Source of the DNA: Amycolatopsis xylanica
GTDB taxonomy: Bacteria; Actinomycetota; Actinomycetes; Mycobacteriales; Pseudonocardiaceae
Assembly: GCF_900107045.1 (NCBI RefSeq)
Contig: NZ_FNON01000003.1
Span: 620,001-684,000 of the forward strand
Reading direction: 5' to 3'
DNA: 64,000 bases
In this document: positions 32,413-42,429 of the stretch, in pieces
Layout of the letters: every line of letters begins with the position of its first letter
Position numbering within the stretch: position 1 is the stretch's first letter
Translations under genes and position numbers: made by a program
Notes under the pieces: generated by a model
What the model was told of the DNA's origin: nothing
The model's input: only the letters and a program-made list of their open reading frames with translations
Databases searched by the model: none

Positions 32413-32456
32413 TCGTGAGTGTTGCGGCCGGTTAGAACCGGCCGCAACACTCACGA
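32413..32456. repeat. Family A palindrome, copy 6
   Basis: A perfect 44-bp palindrome apart from its centre: TCGTGAGTGTTGCGGCCGG and complement around GGTTAGAACC. It fills the 56-bp gap between the convergent MMPL and RTX-repeat genes. Confidence 0.88.
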
Positions 32457-32463
32457 CCCCTAG

Positions 32464-33678
32464 TCAGCAGTTCGTCACGGTGTCACCTGGGTCGAAGCTG
32501 CAGATGTTGCCGGTCAGCACGCCGTCGATGACGTCGTTGCCGCCGATGCCGTCGGCGCCGACGATGAAGTCGGCGCTCTGGCCGCCGCGCAGGTTGTTCG
32601 CGAGCGCGTTGCCCACGATGAAGTTCCGGCCGACGCCGCCCTTGACGTTCTCCACGTCGCCGCCGAGCGTGTCGCCTTCACCTGGCTCGCCGTCGTTGCC
32701 GAAGACGCCGTCCAGGCTCAGGCTGAGGATCGTGCCGGTCGCGAGGTTGTTCCGCGCGCTGTAGTCCGCGGTGTCGACGCCGGCGCCACCGAAGAAGCCG
32801 TCCGCGCCGTCCCGCTTGATCGTGGCGATGAAGATGTCGTCACCGTCGCCGCCGGAGATGTCGTCGTCGCCGAGCCCGCCCGCGATCTGGTCGTTGCCCG
32901 CTTCCCCGAAAATGGAGTCGGCGCCGGTCCCGCCGATGAGCACATCGTCACCGTTGCCACCGAAGATCACGTCACCGCCATTGCCGCCGATGATCGTGTC
33001 GTCGCCGTTGTCGCCGGTGAGGTTCGACCGGAGCCCGCCGTTCGTGATCCGGTCGTTCCCGTCATTGCCCTTCGCGAGCGCGCTGCCGGAGCCGGCGGGA
33101 ATGGTGAGCGTGTCGTCGCCGGGGCCGCCGAAGAGGCTGAAGTGGCCGGTGATCTTGTCATTGCCCGGGCCACCGCTGAGCGCGTGCTGGCCGACGGGCG
33201 AGTCGGTGAGCGTGTCATTGCCCGACCCGCCGATGACGGCGTTGACGTCGCTGATGTTGTCGCCCTCGCCGGGCGTGCCGTCGTTCGCCACCCCGTCAGG
33301 GCTGAGCGTGACCGCGGTGGTGCGAGCGGCGTAGGTGACGGTGTCCTCGAAGCTGTCCGTCCTGGCGACGATCGTGTCGCGCCCGTCCGGCCTGGCCTCG
33401 GCGACGAAGGTGTCGCGGCCGGGTCCGCTGTCGAACCGGTCGTCGCCGGTGCCGCCGCACACCGTGTCGTCACCCTCGAGCCCGAAGATCACGTCGTTGC
33501 CCGCGCCAGCGGCGATGACGTCGTTGCCCGCGGTGCCCACGATCGTGTCGTTGCCGCTGGTGCCGGTGATCGTGACCGGCAGCCCGTTACAGGTCCCGGC
33601 CGCCAGCGCGGGCACCGGAACGGCCAGCGCCGCCACGGTCGCGCAGGCGGCCAGCGCCGTCATCCATCGTCTTCGCAT
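32464..33678 (-). CDS. Secreted RTX-type calcium-binding repeat protein
   Basis: The 404-aa protein opens with a Sec signal peptide (RRRWMTALAACATVAALAVP, cleavage near ALA|AG) and is almost entirely GGxGxDxxx nonapeptide repeats in several clusters, for example NDVIAAGAGNDVIFGLEGDD and GGNGDDVLIGGTGADSIFGE. Such repeats form Ca2+-loaded beta-rolls on secretion. No catalytic domain is visible, so it may be a structural or adhesive surface protein. Unlike classical RTX toxins it is exported by Sec, not by a type I system; no type I exporter lies nearby. GGGGACGAG precedes its ATG. Confidence 0.88.
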   Translation of the reverse strand: MRRRWMTALAACATVAALAVPVPALAAGTCNGLPVTITGTSGNDTIVGTAGNDVIAAGAGNDVIFGLEGDDTVCGGTGDDRFDSGPGRDTFVAEARPDGRDTIVARTDSFEDTVTYAARTTAVTLSPDGVANDGTPGEGDNISDVNAVIGGSGNDTLTDSPVGQHALSGGPGNDKITGHFSLFGGPGDDTLTIPAGSGSALAKGNDGNDRITNGGLRSNLTGDNGDDTIIGGNGGDVIFGGNGDDVLIGGTGADSIFGEAGNDQIAGGLGDDDISGGDGDDIFIATIKRDGADGFFGGAGVDTADYSARNNLATGTILSLSLDGVFGNDGEPGEGDTLGGDVENVKGGVGRNFIVGNALANNLRGGQSADFIVGADGIGGNDVIDGVLTGNICSFDPGDTVTNC

Positions 33679-33760
33679 GCTCGTCCCCTTGTGGTTTCGG
33701 AAAGTCCTCCACCACTAGAGGCGTTCCATCGGCGTTCCATCGCTGTTCCACGCCAGACGG

Positions 33761-33813
33761 GATTTAGCGGGCTTTATCCCGGGAAAAGCACCCGGGATAA
33801 AGCCCGCTAAATC
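33761..33813. repeat. Family C palindrome, copy 2
   Basis: The 23-bp arms (33761-33783 and 33791-33813) are exact complements, containing GCGGGCTTTATCCCGGG, with a 7-nt loop. It lies between the start side of the RTX gene and the 3' end of fadB, 3 bp before the fadB stop, and is the probable fadB terminator. Confidence 0.85.
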
Positions 33814-33816
33814 GCA

Positions 33817-35988
33817 CTATTCGTAGATCTCGCCCTTTTCGGCCTTCTCGACCAGCGAAGCGGGCGGCAGGAAGTGGTCGCCGTAGCGCTCGGCCAGCTC
33901 ACGCGAGCGGGCGACGAACCCGGCCAGGCCACCCTCGTACTGGTTGATGTACTGGATGACACCACCCGTCCACGCCGGGAACCCGATGCCGAAGATCGAG
34001 CCGATGTTGGCGTCGGCGACCGACGTGAGCACGCCCTCGTCGAAGCACTTCACCGTCTCCAGCGCCTCGGCGAAGAGCATGCGCTCCTTGAGGTCCTCGA
34101 ACGGCACGTCCGCGCTGCCCGAGTTGAACGCCTCACGCAGGCCGGGCCAGAGGCCGGTCCGCTTGCCGGACTCGTCGTAGTCGTAGAAGCCGGCGCCGGT
34201 GGAGCGGCCCTTGCGGTCGAACTCCTCCACCATGCGGTCGATGACGCCCTCGGACGCGTGCGCGTTCCAGGTGCCGCCGGCGGCCTCGATCGCCTCGCGG
34301 GTCTCCTTGCGGATCTTGCGGGGCAGCGTCAGCGTCAGCTCGTCCATCAGCTGCAGCGGCGGCGCGGGGTAGCCCGCCTGCGCACCGGCCTGCTCGATCG
34401 ACGACGGCGAGACGCCCTCGCCCAGCGCGGCCACGGCCTCGTTGAGGAAGGTGCCGATGACGCGCGAGGTGAAGAAGCCACGGCTGTCGTTGACGACGAT
34501 CGGGGTCTTCTTGATCTGCAGGGTGTAGTCGAAGACCTTGGCCAGCGTGGCCGGGGAGGTCTTCTCCCCGCAGATGATCTCGACCAGCGGCATCTTGTCG
34601 ACCGGCGAGAAGAAGTGGATCCCGATGAAGTCCTCGGTCCGCTGCACGCCCTCGGCGAGCGTGGTGATCGGCAGGGTCGAGGTGTTGGAGCCCAGCACCG
34701 CGTCGGGGTTGACGATGCCCTCGATCTCGGCGAAGACCTTGTGCTTGAGCTCGACGCTCTCGAACACGGCCTCGATCACGAAGTCGACGCCCGCGAAGTC
34801 GGCCGCGTCCGCGGTCGGCTTGATCTTGGCCAGCAGCGCGTCGGACTTCTCCTGCGTGGTCTTGCCGCGTGAGAGCGCCTTCTCCTCGAGCTTGACCGCG
34901 TAGCCCTTGCCCTTTTCGGCGCCTTCGAGCGTGACGTCCTTGAGCACGACGTCGATGCCGGCCTTGGCGGAGACGTACGCGATGGCCGCGCCCATCATCC
35001 CGGCGCCGACCACACCGACCTTCTTGGCCTGGAACTTCTCGAAGCCGTCCGGCCGCGAACCACCGGAGTTGATGGTCTGCAGGTCGAAGAAGAACGCCTT
35101 GGTCATGTTCTTCGAGACCTGGCCGGTCGCGAGGCTCACGAAGTAGCGGGTCTCGATCTTGATGGCGGTGTCGAAGTCGACCTGCGCGCCCTCGATCGCC
35201 GCGGCGAGGATCGCGCGCGGGGCGGGCATGTTCGCGCCCTTGATCTGCTTGCGCAGGTTCGCCGGGAACGCGGGCAGGTTCGCCGCGAAGCTCGGATTGG
35301 ACGGGGTGCCGCCGGGGATCTTGTAGCCCTTGACGTCCCACGGCTGGACCGAGGCCTCGGGGTTGGCCTTGATCCACGCCTTGGCGGCGGGCACGAGTTC
35401 TTCAACGCTGCCAACGAGTTCGTCGACGAGACCGAGTTCCAGCGCCTTGCTCGCGCGGTGACGCTGGCCCTGCAGCAGCACGTTCAGCAGCGCGCTCTGG
35501 ATGCCGAGCTTGCGCACGGTGCGGACCACGCCACCGCCGCCGGGCAGCAGGCCGAGGGTGACCTCGGGCAGGCCGATCTGCACGCCCTTGACGTCGGCCA
35601 CGATGCGGTGGTGCGTCGCGAGCGCGAGCTCCAGGCCGCCGCCGAGCGCGGCGCCGTTGATGGCGGCGACGACCGGCTTGCCCAGCTGCTCCAGGCGGCG
35701 CATCTGGCCCTTCATCTCCGCGCCGCCCGCGGTGATCTCGGCGGCCTGCTCCGGCTGCGCCTGGATCAGGTCGTTGAGGTCGCCACCGGCGAAGAAGGTC
35801 TTCTTCGCCGAGGTCAGCACGACACCGGTGATGGAGTCCTTCTCGGCCTCGAGCCGGTCCACGACCACGCCCAGCGACTCGCGGAAGTCGGCGTTCATCG
35901 TGTTGGCGGACTGCTTGGGGTCGTCCAGGGTCAGCACGACGATGCCGTCGGCATCCTGCTCCCAGCGGATGGTCTTCGCTTCAGTCAT
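33817..35988 (-). CDS. fadB: Fatty-acid oxidation complex alpha subunit (enoyl-CoA hydratase / 3-hydroxyacyl-CoA dehydrogenase)
   Basis: The 723-aa bifunctional protein has an N-terminal crotonase domain ([12 protein letters not shown] oxyanion loop; [20 protein letters not shown]) and, from about residue 325, an NAD-binding dehydrogenase domain ([20 protein letters not shown]) with catalytic [16 protein letters not shown] and two C-terminal helical domains. It hydrates enoyl-CoA and oxidises 3-hydroxyacyl-CoA in beta-oxidation, like mycobacterial FadB (Rv0860). It lies 10 bp after fadA on the same transcript, the usual actinobacterial fadA-fadB pair. Confidence 0.95.
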   Translation of the reverse strand: MTEAKTIRWEQDADGIVVLTLDDPKQSANTMNADFRESLGVVVDRLEAEKDSITGVVLTSAKKTFFAGGDLNDLIQAQPEQAAEITAGGAEMKGQMRRLEQLGKPVVAAINGAALGGGLELALATHHRIVADVKGVQIGLPEVTLGLLPGGGGVVRTVRKLGIQSALLNVLLQGQRHRASKALELGLVDELVGSVEELVPAAKAWIKANPEASVQPWDVKGYKIPGGTPSNPSFAANLPAFPANLRKQIKGANMPAPRAILAAAIEGAQVDFDTAIKIETRYFVSLATGQVSKNMTKAFFFDLQTINSGGSRPDGFEKFQAKKVGVVGAGMMGAAIAYVSAKAGIDVVLKDVTLEGAEKGKGYAVKLEEKALSRGKTTQEKSDALLAKIKPTADAADFAGVDFVIEAVFESVELKHKVFAEIEGIVNPDAVLGSNTSTLPITTLAEGVQRTEDFIGIHFFSPVDKMPLVEIICGEKTSPATLAKVFDYTLQIKKTPIVVNDSRGFFTSRVIGTFLNEAVAALGEGVSPSSIEQAGAQAGYPAPPLQLMDELTLTLPRKIRKETREAIEAAGGTWNAHASEGVIDRMVEEFDRKGRSTGAGFYDYDESGKRTGLWPGLREAFNSGSADVPFEDLKERMLFAEALETVKCFDEGVLTSVADANIGSIFGIGFPAWTGGVIQYINQYEGGLAGFVARSRELAERYGDHFLPPASLVEKAEKGEIYE

Positions 35989-35998
35989 TGTCTCTTCC

Positions 35999-37210
<1,212 letters not shown>

Positions 37211-37241
37211 TGAAACTCCCTCGTGCACGACGTCTTCGGGT

Positions 37242-37257
37242 GCTAATCGCCATTAAC
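37242..37257. promoter_or_regulatory. Putative tandem-TetR operator upstream of fadA
   Basis: GCTAAT-CGCC-ATTAAC is a 16-bp inverted repeat (one mismatched pair) in the 116-bp divergent gap. It has the same 6-4-6 geometry and nearly the same half-sites as the TetR operators at 53989, 54013 and 56857. Confidence 0.6.
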
Positions 37258-37326
37258 ATATGCCTACAGAACCCCATGGTGTCAATGGGTTGCGACCGAG
37301 TCAACTCGGCTACAGTATGTTCACCT

Positions 37327-38499
37327 ATGGATCACCCACCCGCGCGCCGCCCGCGCGACCGCAAGGCCACGCTGGCCGCGGTCGCCGCGGAGTTGTTCCG
37401 CGCCCGCGGCTACCACGGCGTCGGCATCAACGACATCGCCGCGGCTGGCGGCGTCACCGGCCCGGCGCTCTACCGGCACTTCGCGGACAAGCAGGCGATC
37501 CTCGCGTACGTGGTGCTCTCCGGCATCGACGACATGGAGTCGGCCACCGCCGAGACACTGACGGACGGCAGCCCGGAGCAGATCTCGACCTTGCTCACCA
37601 CACTCGCAGGCCAGGCCGTCGAGCGTCGCGAGGTCGCCGCGCTCTGGCGCTGGGAGGGCAAGCACCTGCCGCGTGAGGACCAGCGCGAGATCCGCCGCCG
37701 GTCGGCCGCGGTCCTCTCCGCCTGGACGAAGGCGCTGCTCATCCACCGTCCGGAGTTGACTCCTGACGATGCGGAGTTGCTGTGCTGGGCAGGACTGAGC
37801 GTGTTCGGGAGCGTCTCCGTGCACCACACGACCATCGCAAAGAAGCGCTTCTCCCAGCTACTGGTCGACCTCGCACACCGTGTCCTGCACGCGATGATTC
37901 CGGCCCAGTCCGTCAAGTCCACTGTTATCGAACCGCTCACCGTCGGCACCCCGGCCCGCCGCGAGCAGCTCTTGGCGGCGGCGACCGCGCTCTTCGGCGA
38001 GCGCGGCTTCCACGCGGTCAGCATGGAGGACATCGGCGCGGCCGCGGGCATCACCGGCCCGAGCGTCTACCGCCATTTCCCGTCGAAGGCCTCACTCATG
38101 GTCGCCATCGGCCACCGCGCGGCCGACCGCCTGGCCGTCGGCGCCGACCAGGCGATGCGCTGCGCGGACGAGAGCGAGGCGCTGCGCAGGCTCGCGGCGT
38201 CCTATGTGGACACCTTGCGCAACACGCCGGAGCTGTCGGTCTCCTTCTCGGGCGATCCGGTCATGCTGCCGGAGCGGGACAAAGCGGACCTGCGCCGCGT
38301 GCAAAAGGACTACGTCGCCCGCTGGACGGCCCTGCTGTCGACGATCCGTCCGGAGCTCAACGAGCGCGAGTCGAAGATCATCGTCCACGCGGCACTGACC
38401 ATCGCGAACGACCTGACCCGGACGCGCCGGGTGAACACCCGCCCCAACCTGGAAGCGGAACTCGTCGCACTGATGACCGCGGTGCTCGGCCTGGCCTGA
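37327..38499 (+). CDS. Tandem (fused) TetR-family regulator
   Basis: The 390-aa protein from ATG 37327 is two complete TetR units in one chain: a first helix-turn-helix at about 14-58 (INDIAAAGGVTGPALYRHFA) with a ligand domain to ~190, and a second at about 212-258 (MEDIGAAAGITGPSVYRHFP) with its own ligand domain. Normal TetR proteins are ~190-200 aa and dimerise; here one chain may act as a pseudo-dimer. TACAGT at 37311-37316 lies 10 nt before ATG. Divergent from fadA-fadB, it likely represses beta-oxidation until an acyl-CoA binds. The recognition helices resemble that of the TetR at 56898. Confidence 0.9.
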   Translation: MDHPPARRPRDRKATLAAVAAELFRARGYHGVGINDIAAAGGVTGPALYRHFADKQAILAYVVLSGIDDMESATAETLTDGSPEQISTLLTTLAGQAVERREVAALWRWEGKHLPREDQREIRRRSAAVLSAWTKALLIHRPELTPDDAELLCWAGLSVFGSVSVHHTTIAKKRFSQLLVDLAHRVLHAMIPAQSVKSTVIEPLTVGTPARREQLLAAATALFGERGFHAVSMEDIGAAAGITGPSVYRHFPSKASLMVAIGHRAADRLAVGADQAMRCADESEALRRLAASYVDTLRNTPELSVSFSGDPVMLPERDKADLRRVQKDYVARWTALLSTIRPELNERESKIIVHAALTIANDLTRTRRVNTRPNLEAELVALMTAVLGLA

Positions 38500-38556
38500 A
38501 AAGCCCGAAAGCCACTTTCGTCAGATGCGACCTGACAAAAGTGGCTTTCGGGCTTT
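38500..38556. repeat. Family B palindrome, copy 1
   Basis: The 25-bp arms (AAAGCCCGAAAGCCACTTTC plus GTCAG, and complement, one mismatch) flank a 7-nt loop. It starts directly after the tandem-TetR stop and ends 9 bp before the convergent hydrolase stop; likely a bidirectional terminator. Confidence 0.85.
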
Positions 38557-38565
38557 CGCGAGCCC

Positions 38566-39651
38566 CTACTTGGCGCAGAGCGCGGCGTCGAGCGTGGCCT
38601 GCATGTTCGCGTGGATCTCCGGGGTCACCGGGTCGCGGTTGGCTTCGACCGTGACCGCCCGGCCGTCCGGGGCCGCCAGCGCGAGCGTCGCGAACCCGGG
38701 GATGTCACCGCCGTGGCCCCAGAAGTCCTTGCCACAGGACATGGTCAGCCGTCCCAGCCCGAGTCCGTACTCCGCTCCCTCCCAGGACGGCACCGTGCGC
38801 TTCATCTCGGCCAGCTCCGCGGGCCGCAGCAACCGACCGGCGAGCAGCGCGGTGAAGAACCGGTTGAGATCCTCTCCCGAGGTCACCAGCCCGCCGGCGG
38901 CCCAGGCGATCGTGGCGTCGAACTCGGTGAAGTCCACCAGCGAGCCCTTCGCGGGCAGGTAGCCGCGCGGATGCGGCGCGGGCAGCCGCTCATCACCACG
39001 CACCGGCAGGTACGTGTCGCGCAGGCCGAGCGGCCGGAGGATGCGAGCGGACATCTCGGCCTGGACCTTCCGGCCGGTCACCCGCTCGATCAGCATTCCG
39101 GCGAGTACGTAGTTGGTGTTGGAGTACGACCACTTCGCGCCCGGCGGGAACAGCGGCGGGTGCTTCATCGCGAGCGCCAGCAGCTCGGCGGGCTCGGCGC
39201 CGCGATGACGGACCGTCTCCAGGTCGACGTCGCGGAACTCGTCGAGGTAATCGGGCAGCCCGCTGGTGTGCTGCAGGATCTGGCGGACGGTGACCGCGCC
39301 GGTGTTCGCCTCCGGCAGGTAGCGGGTGACCGGCGCGTCCAGCGCGACCTTGCTTTCACCGACCAGTTGCAGCACCAGAACCGCGACGAACGGCTTGGTG
39401 ACACTGCCCGCGCGGAAGTGGCTGTGCCACGGCATCGGCGCGCCGGTGTTCACATCACCGACGCCACTGCGCAGCGAGTAGCCGCGTGTGGTGACCTGTG
39501 CGCCGGGCGTGCCGGCGGCGACGACCGAGTCGAGCGCGCGCTGGACCGGCCGGTGCCCGGTGGCGGCCGCCGGACCGGCCATGGTCGCCGCGAGCAGCGC
39601 GACGATGCCTGCCGACGCGGCGATTCGCTTGCAGGGCAAGGACATTCGCAT
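38566..39651 (-). CDS. Secreted class C beta-lactamase-like serine hydrolase
   Basis: The 361-aa protein has a signal peptide (AASAGIVALLAATMAGPAAA), the SxxK nucleophile motif (AGSVTKPFVA; Ser and Lys), a YxN motif (YSNTNY) and, in place of KTG, an HxG-type WGHGGDIPGF. This is the pattern of D-alanyl-D-alanine carboxypeptidases and esterases of the R61 type rather than true beta-lactamases. It would act outside the cell on peptidoglycan stems or small esters/amides. Confidence 0.88.
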   Translation of the reverse strand: MRMSLPCKRIAASAGIVALLAATMAGPAAATGHRPVQRALDSVVAAGTPGAQVTTRGYSLRSGVGDVNTGAPMPWHSHFRAGSVTKPFVAVLVLQLVGESKVALDAPVTRYLPEANTGAVTVRQILQHTSGLPDYLDEFRDVDLETVRHRGAEPAELLALAMKHPPLFPPGAKWSYSNTNYVLAGMLIERVTGRKVQAEMSARILRPLGLRDTYLPVRGDERLPAPHPRGYLPAKGSLVDFTEFDATIAWAAGGLVTSGEDLNRFFTALLAGRLLRPAELAEMKRTVPSWEGAEYGLGLGRLTMSCGKDFWGHGGDIPGFATLALAAPDGRAVTVEANRDPVTPEIHANMQATLDAALCAK

Positions 39652-39812
39652 GAGACCCCCTCGTTGTCGATTAACCGGAAACGAGCCTAGGAGGCCAAGC
39701 GGCCGCCAACGATCCCGCGAACCCGAGTATCGGCACGGGGGTCAGCCCCACCATGTTCGCCATCGGGCGAAACCACGCGCTTCGGCGCGCGTTCGCGGTC
39801 ATACTGTCGCGC

Positions 39813-41012
39813 GTGCCCACGACTAGCCGCCTGCACCTCGTCACGGCAGACGAGGATCACCGCGTCTCCACCCTCGAGTTGTTCTTCGACCTCGTCTTCG
39901 TCTACGCGATCACGCAGACCACCCAGCTGATGGCCGATCACCTGTCGCCGCTCGGCATCGGCCAGGGCATGGCGATGCTCACCGTGCTGTGGTGGTGCTG
40001 GAGCGGATACGTGTGGCTCGGCAACACCATCCACGTCGACCAGGGGATCGCCAGGCTCGCGCTGTTCGGCGCGATGGCCGTGTCGTTCCTGGTCTCGCTG
40101 ACGATCCCGGAGGCGTTCACCGACCTGCCCGGCGGGCTGGACGCGCCACTGCTGTTCGTCGGCTGCTATCTCGCCGTGCGGCTGCTGCATCTCGTCGCGT
40201 ACCTCGGCGCCGCGCGGCACGATCCGGGCCTGCGCAAGGTGCTGCTGCGGATGTTCCCCGGCGTGCTGCCGAGCGTCGCGCTCCTCACCGTCGCGACGTT
40301 CTTCAGCGGCTGGCCCCAGTTCGGGCTGTGGGCGGTCGCGATGCTGTGGGATTACGGGAACGTCTTCTTCACCAGGGCCTCGGAGTGGCGGGTGAACCAG
40401 CCTGGGCATTTCGCGGAACGGTATGGGCTGATCGTGATCATCGCGCTCGGCGAATCCATCGTGGCCATCGGCATCGGCATCTCGGCGCTGCCGATGTCGT
40501 GGCTCGTGGTCGGCGCGGCGACCGGCGGGCTCGCGCTGGCGGCCGGCATGTGGTGGACGTACTTCGACGTGGTCGCGCACGTGTCCGAGCACAAGCTGAC
40601 GAAGGCGGAAGGCGCCGAGCGCGTCAAGATCGCCACGGATTCGTACACGTTCATGCACCTGCCCCTGATCGCCGGGATCGTGCTGGTCGCCCTCGGGCTT
40701 AAGAAGGCTCTGCTCTACGTCGCCGACACTGAGCACCACAGCGCCTCAGAAGCACTGCACGGTGTCCCGATCTGGGCGTTGACCGGCGGCCTGGCGCTCT
40801 ACCTGTTCACTCTCTCCGCACTGCGCAGGCGCAACCTCGGCTCGTGGAACCACCAGCGCCTGATCCTCGCCGTCCTCCTGCTGGCGGCGACCCCACTCCT
40901 GGAGCACGTACCCGCCGCGGCGCTGGTCGCGATCGTCTCGGTGACGGTGTTGGCCCTTATAGCGTTCGAACGAAACCGCAGGTCAAAGGTCATGAGTGGG
41001 ATCGCCGGTTAG
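39813..41012 (+). CDS. ltrA: Low temperature requirement protein A (LtrA)
   Basis: GTG 39813, 7 nt after a CATACT -10 box (39800-39805), gives 399 aa; no RBS is visible, suggesting a leaderless message. The N-terminus has the LtrA block STLELFFDLVFVYAITQTTQ, and the rest has ten to twelve hydrophobic helices, including RYGLIVIIALGESIVAIGIG. LtrA is a membrane family of unknown biochemical role, named after a cold-sensitive Listeria mutant. The last codons and the TAG stop lie inside a family A palindrome, so the C-terminus (VMSGIAG) derives from the repeat. Confidence 0.9.
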   Translation: MPTTSRLHLVTADEDHRVSTLELFFDLVFVYAITQTTQLMADHLSPLGIGQGMAMLTVLWWCWSGYVWLGNTIHVDQGIARLALFGAMAVSFLVSLTIPEAFTDLPGGLDAPLLFVGCYLAVRLLHLVAYLGAARHDPGLRKVLLRMFPGVLPSVALLTVATFFSGWPQFGLWAVAMLWDYGNVFFTRASEWRVNQPGHFAERYGLIVIIALGESIVAIGIGISALPMSWLVVGAATGGLALAAGMWWTYFDVVAHVSEHKLTKAEGAERVKIATDSYTFMHLPLIAGIVLVALGLKKALLYVADTEHHSASEALHGVPIWALTGGLALYLFTLSALRRRNLGSWNHQRLILAVLLLAATPLLEHVPAAALVAIVSVTVLALIAFERNRRSKVMSGIAG

Positions 41013-41034
41013 AACCGGCCGCATCACTCACGAC
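40991..41034. repeat. Family A palindrome, copy 7, overlapping the ltrA stop
   Basis: Arms CATGAGTGGGATCGCCGG and a near-complement surround GGTTAGAACC. The TAG of the core is the stop codon of ltrA. Both arms changed together relative to other copies (GGATCG / GCATCA region, imperfect). Confidence 0.82.
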
Positions 41035-41067
41035 CCCAGAGCTGGCGAAACCGTCGAACCCCAGCTA

Positions 41068-41085
41068 ACCTACTCGTGAGTAGGT
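41068..41085. promoter_or_regulatory. Putative operator of the acyl-CoA dehydrogenase pair
   Basis: ACCTACTC-GT-GAGTAGGT is an 8-bp-arm perfect inverted repeat 21 bp before the ATG at 41107, between the repeat and a GAGGGAGAGG ribosome-binding site. It differs from the other operators in this window. Confidence 0.55.
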
Positions 41086-41106
41086 AACGCGAGGGAGAGG
41101 CGACCC

Positions 41107-42429
41107 ATGGCTGCCCCGAAGAAACGAGACGCGATGGGCATCGGCCTGTCCGCGCTCACCCGGCTGGCCGGGAGCAAGGCGATCGACAAGGCGGGGCTGC
41201 GCAAACCGCTGCAGGGCCTGGTCACCGCTGGCACCCGCAACGGCTTCCGGGTCGCGGGCGCGGCAGGCCGGACGTTCAAGGCGGTCCAGAAGCGCAACGC
41301 GCCGGAACGGCTGGCACCCGCCGCCGATACCGGCCTGTTCGACCTCACGCCGAGCGAGGATCAGCAGCTCATCGTCGAGACGGTCACCGAGTTCGCGGCC
41401 GAGCAGCTGCGGCCCGCGGCGGCCGACGCCGACGCGAAGCTCGAAGCGCCGGAAGGCCTGCTGAGCCGCGCCGCCGAGCTGGGCATCACGCTCGTCGGCA
41501 TCCCCGAGGAGCTCGGCGGGGTCGGCGCGGAACGCTCGGTCGTCACCGGCGCGCTGGTGGCCGAGGCGCTCGCGCACGGCGACCTCGGGCTCGCGCTCGC
41601 GGTGCTCGCGCCGTCCGCGGTCAGCACGGCGCTGGTGCTGTGGGGCGACGAGCAGCAGCAGGCCGACTACCTGCCCGCGTTCGTCGGCGAGAACGTCCCC
41701 GCCGCCGCGTTCGCGCTGCAGGAGCGCACGCCGCTGTTCGACCCGTTCAAGCCGTCGGTCAAGGCCAAGCGCACGCCGAAGGGCTACCAGCTCAACGGCG
41801 TGAAGTCGCTGGTCCCGCGTGCCGCGCAGGCTGAACTTTTCGTTGTCTCCGCCGATCTCGAAGGACGCGGACCGGCGCTGTTCATCATCGAGTCGTCGAC
41901 CGCGGGCGTGTCGATCGAGTCCGAGCCCGCGATGGGCTTGCGCGGCGCGGCGACCGGAAAGCTCCACCTGGACAAGGTTTCCCTGCCTGCGGGCGCGTTG
42001 CTCGGTGGCGGCAAGCCCGAGGTGTTCACGGAGGCCGTCCGCCTTTCGCGGCTCGGCTGGGCCGCGCTCGCGGCGGGCACCGCCAAGGCCGTCCTCGACT
42101 ACGTGGTGCCGTACGTCAACGAGCGGCAGGCGTTCGGCGAGCCGGTCAGCCACCGTCAGGCGGTCGCGTTCTCGATCGCCGACATCGCGATCGAACTCGA
42201 AGGCCTGCGCCTGGTCACCCTGCGCGCGGCGGCCCGCGCGGAGCAGGGCAAGCCGTACGCCCGCGAGGTCGCGCTGGCCCGCAAGCTGGCCACGGACAAG
42301 GGAATGCAGATCGGGAACGCCGGCGTGCAGCTGCTCGGCGGGCACGGCTTCATCAAGGAGCACCCGGTCGAGCGCTGGTACCGCGATCTGCGTGCCATCG
42401 GTGTCATGGAAGGCGGAATTCTGCTGTGA
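41107..42429 (+). CDS. Acyl-CoA dehydrogenase (first of a coupled pair)
   Basis: The 440-aa protein has a ~75-residue basic N-terminal extension (GIGLSALTRLAGSKAIDKAG) before the dehydrogenase fold, which begins LTPSEDQQLIVETVTEFAAE. The FAD/CoA blocks and the C-terminal GHGFIKEHPVERWYRDLRA with a Glu in VMEGG are present, so the catalytic base is retained. Actinobacterial co-encoded acyl-CoA dehydrogenases can form heterotetramers, so the two proteins here may work as one enzyme. The stop overlaps the next start (GTGA). The RBS is excellent. Confidence 0.88.
   Translation: MAAPKKRDAMGIGLSALTRLAGSKAIDKAGLRKPLQGLVTAGTRNGFRVAGAAGRTFKAVQKRNAPERLAPAADTGLFDLTPSEDQQLIVETVTEFAAEQLRPAAADADAKLEAPEGLLSRAAELGITLVGIPEELGGVGAERSVVTGALVAEALAHGDLGLALAVLAPSAVSTALVLWGDEQQQADYLPAFVGENVPAAAFALQERTPLFDPFKPSVKAKRTPKGYQLNGVKSLVPRAAQAELFVVSADLEGRGPALFIIESSTAGVSIESEPAMGLRGAATGKLHLDKVSLPAGALLGGGKPEVFTEAVRLSRLGWAALAAGTAKAVLDYVVPYVNERQAFGEPVSHRQAVAFSIADIAIELEGLRLVTLRAAARAEQGKPYAREVALARKLATDKGMQIGNAGVQLLGGHGFIKEHPVERWYRDLRAIGVMEGGILL

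Noticed and set aside
37261..37326. Longer start (37240) for the tandem TetR protein
   Set aside because: That frame would run through the operator and promoter; the residues before the Met at 37327 have no TetR similarity.
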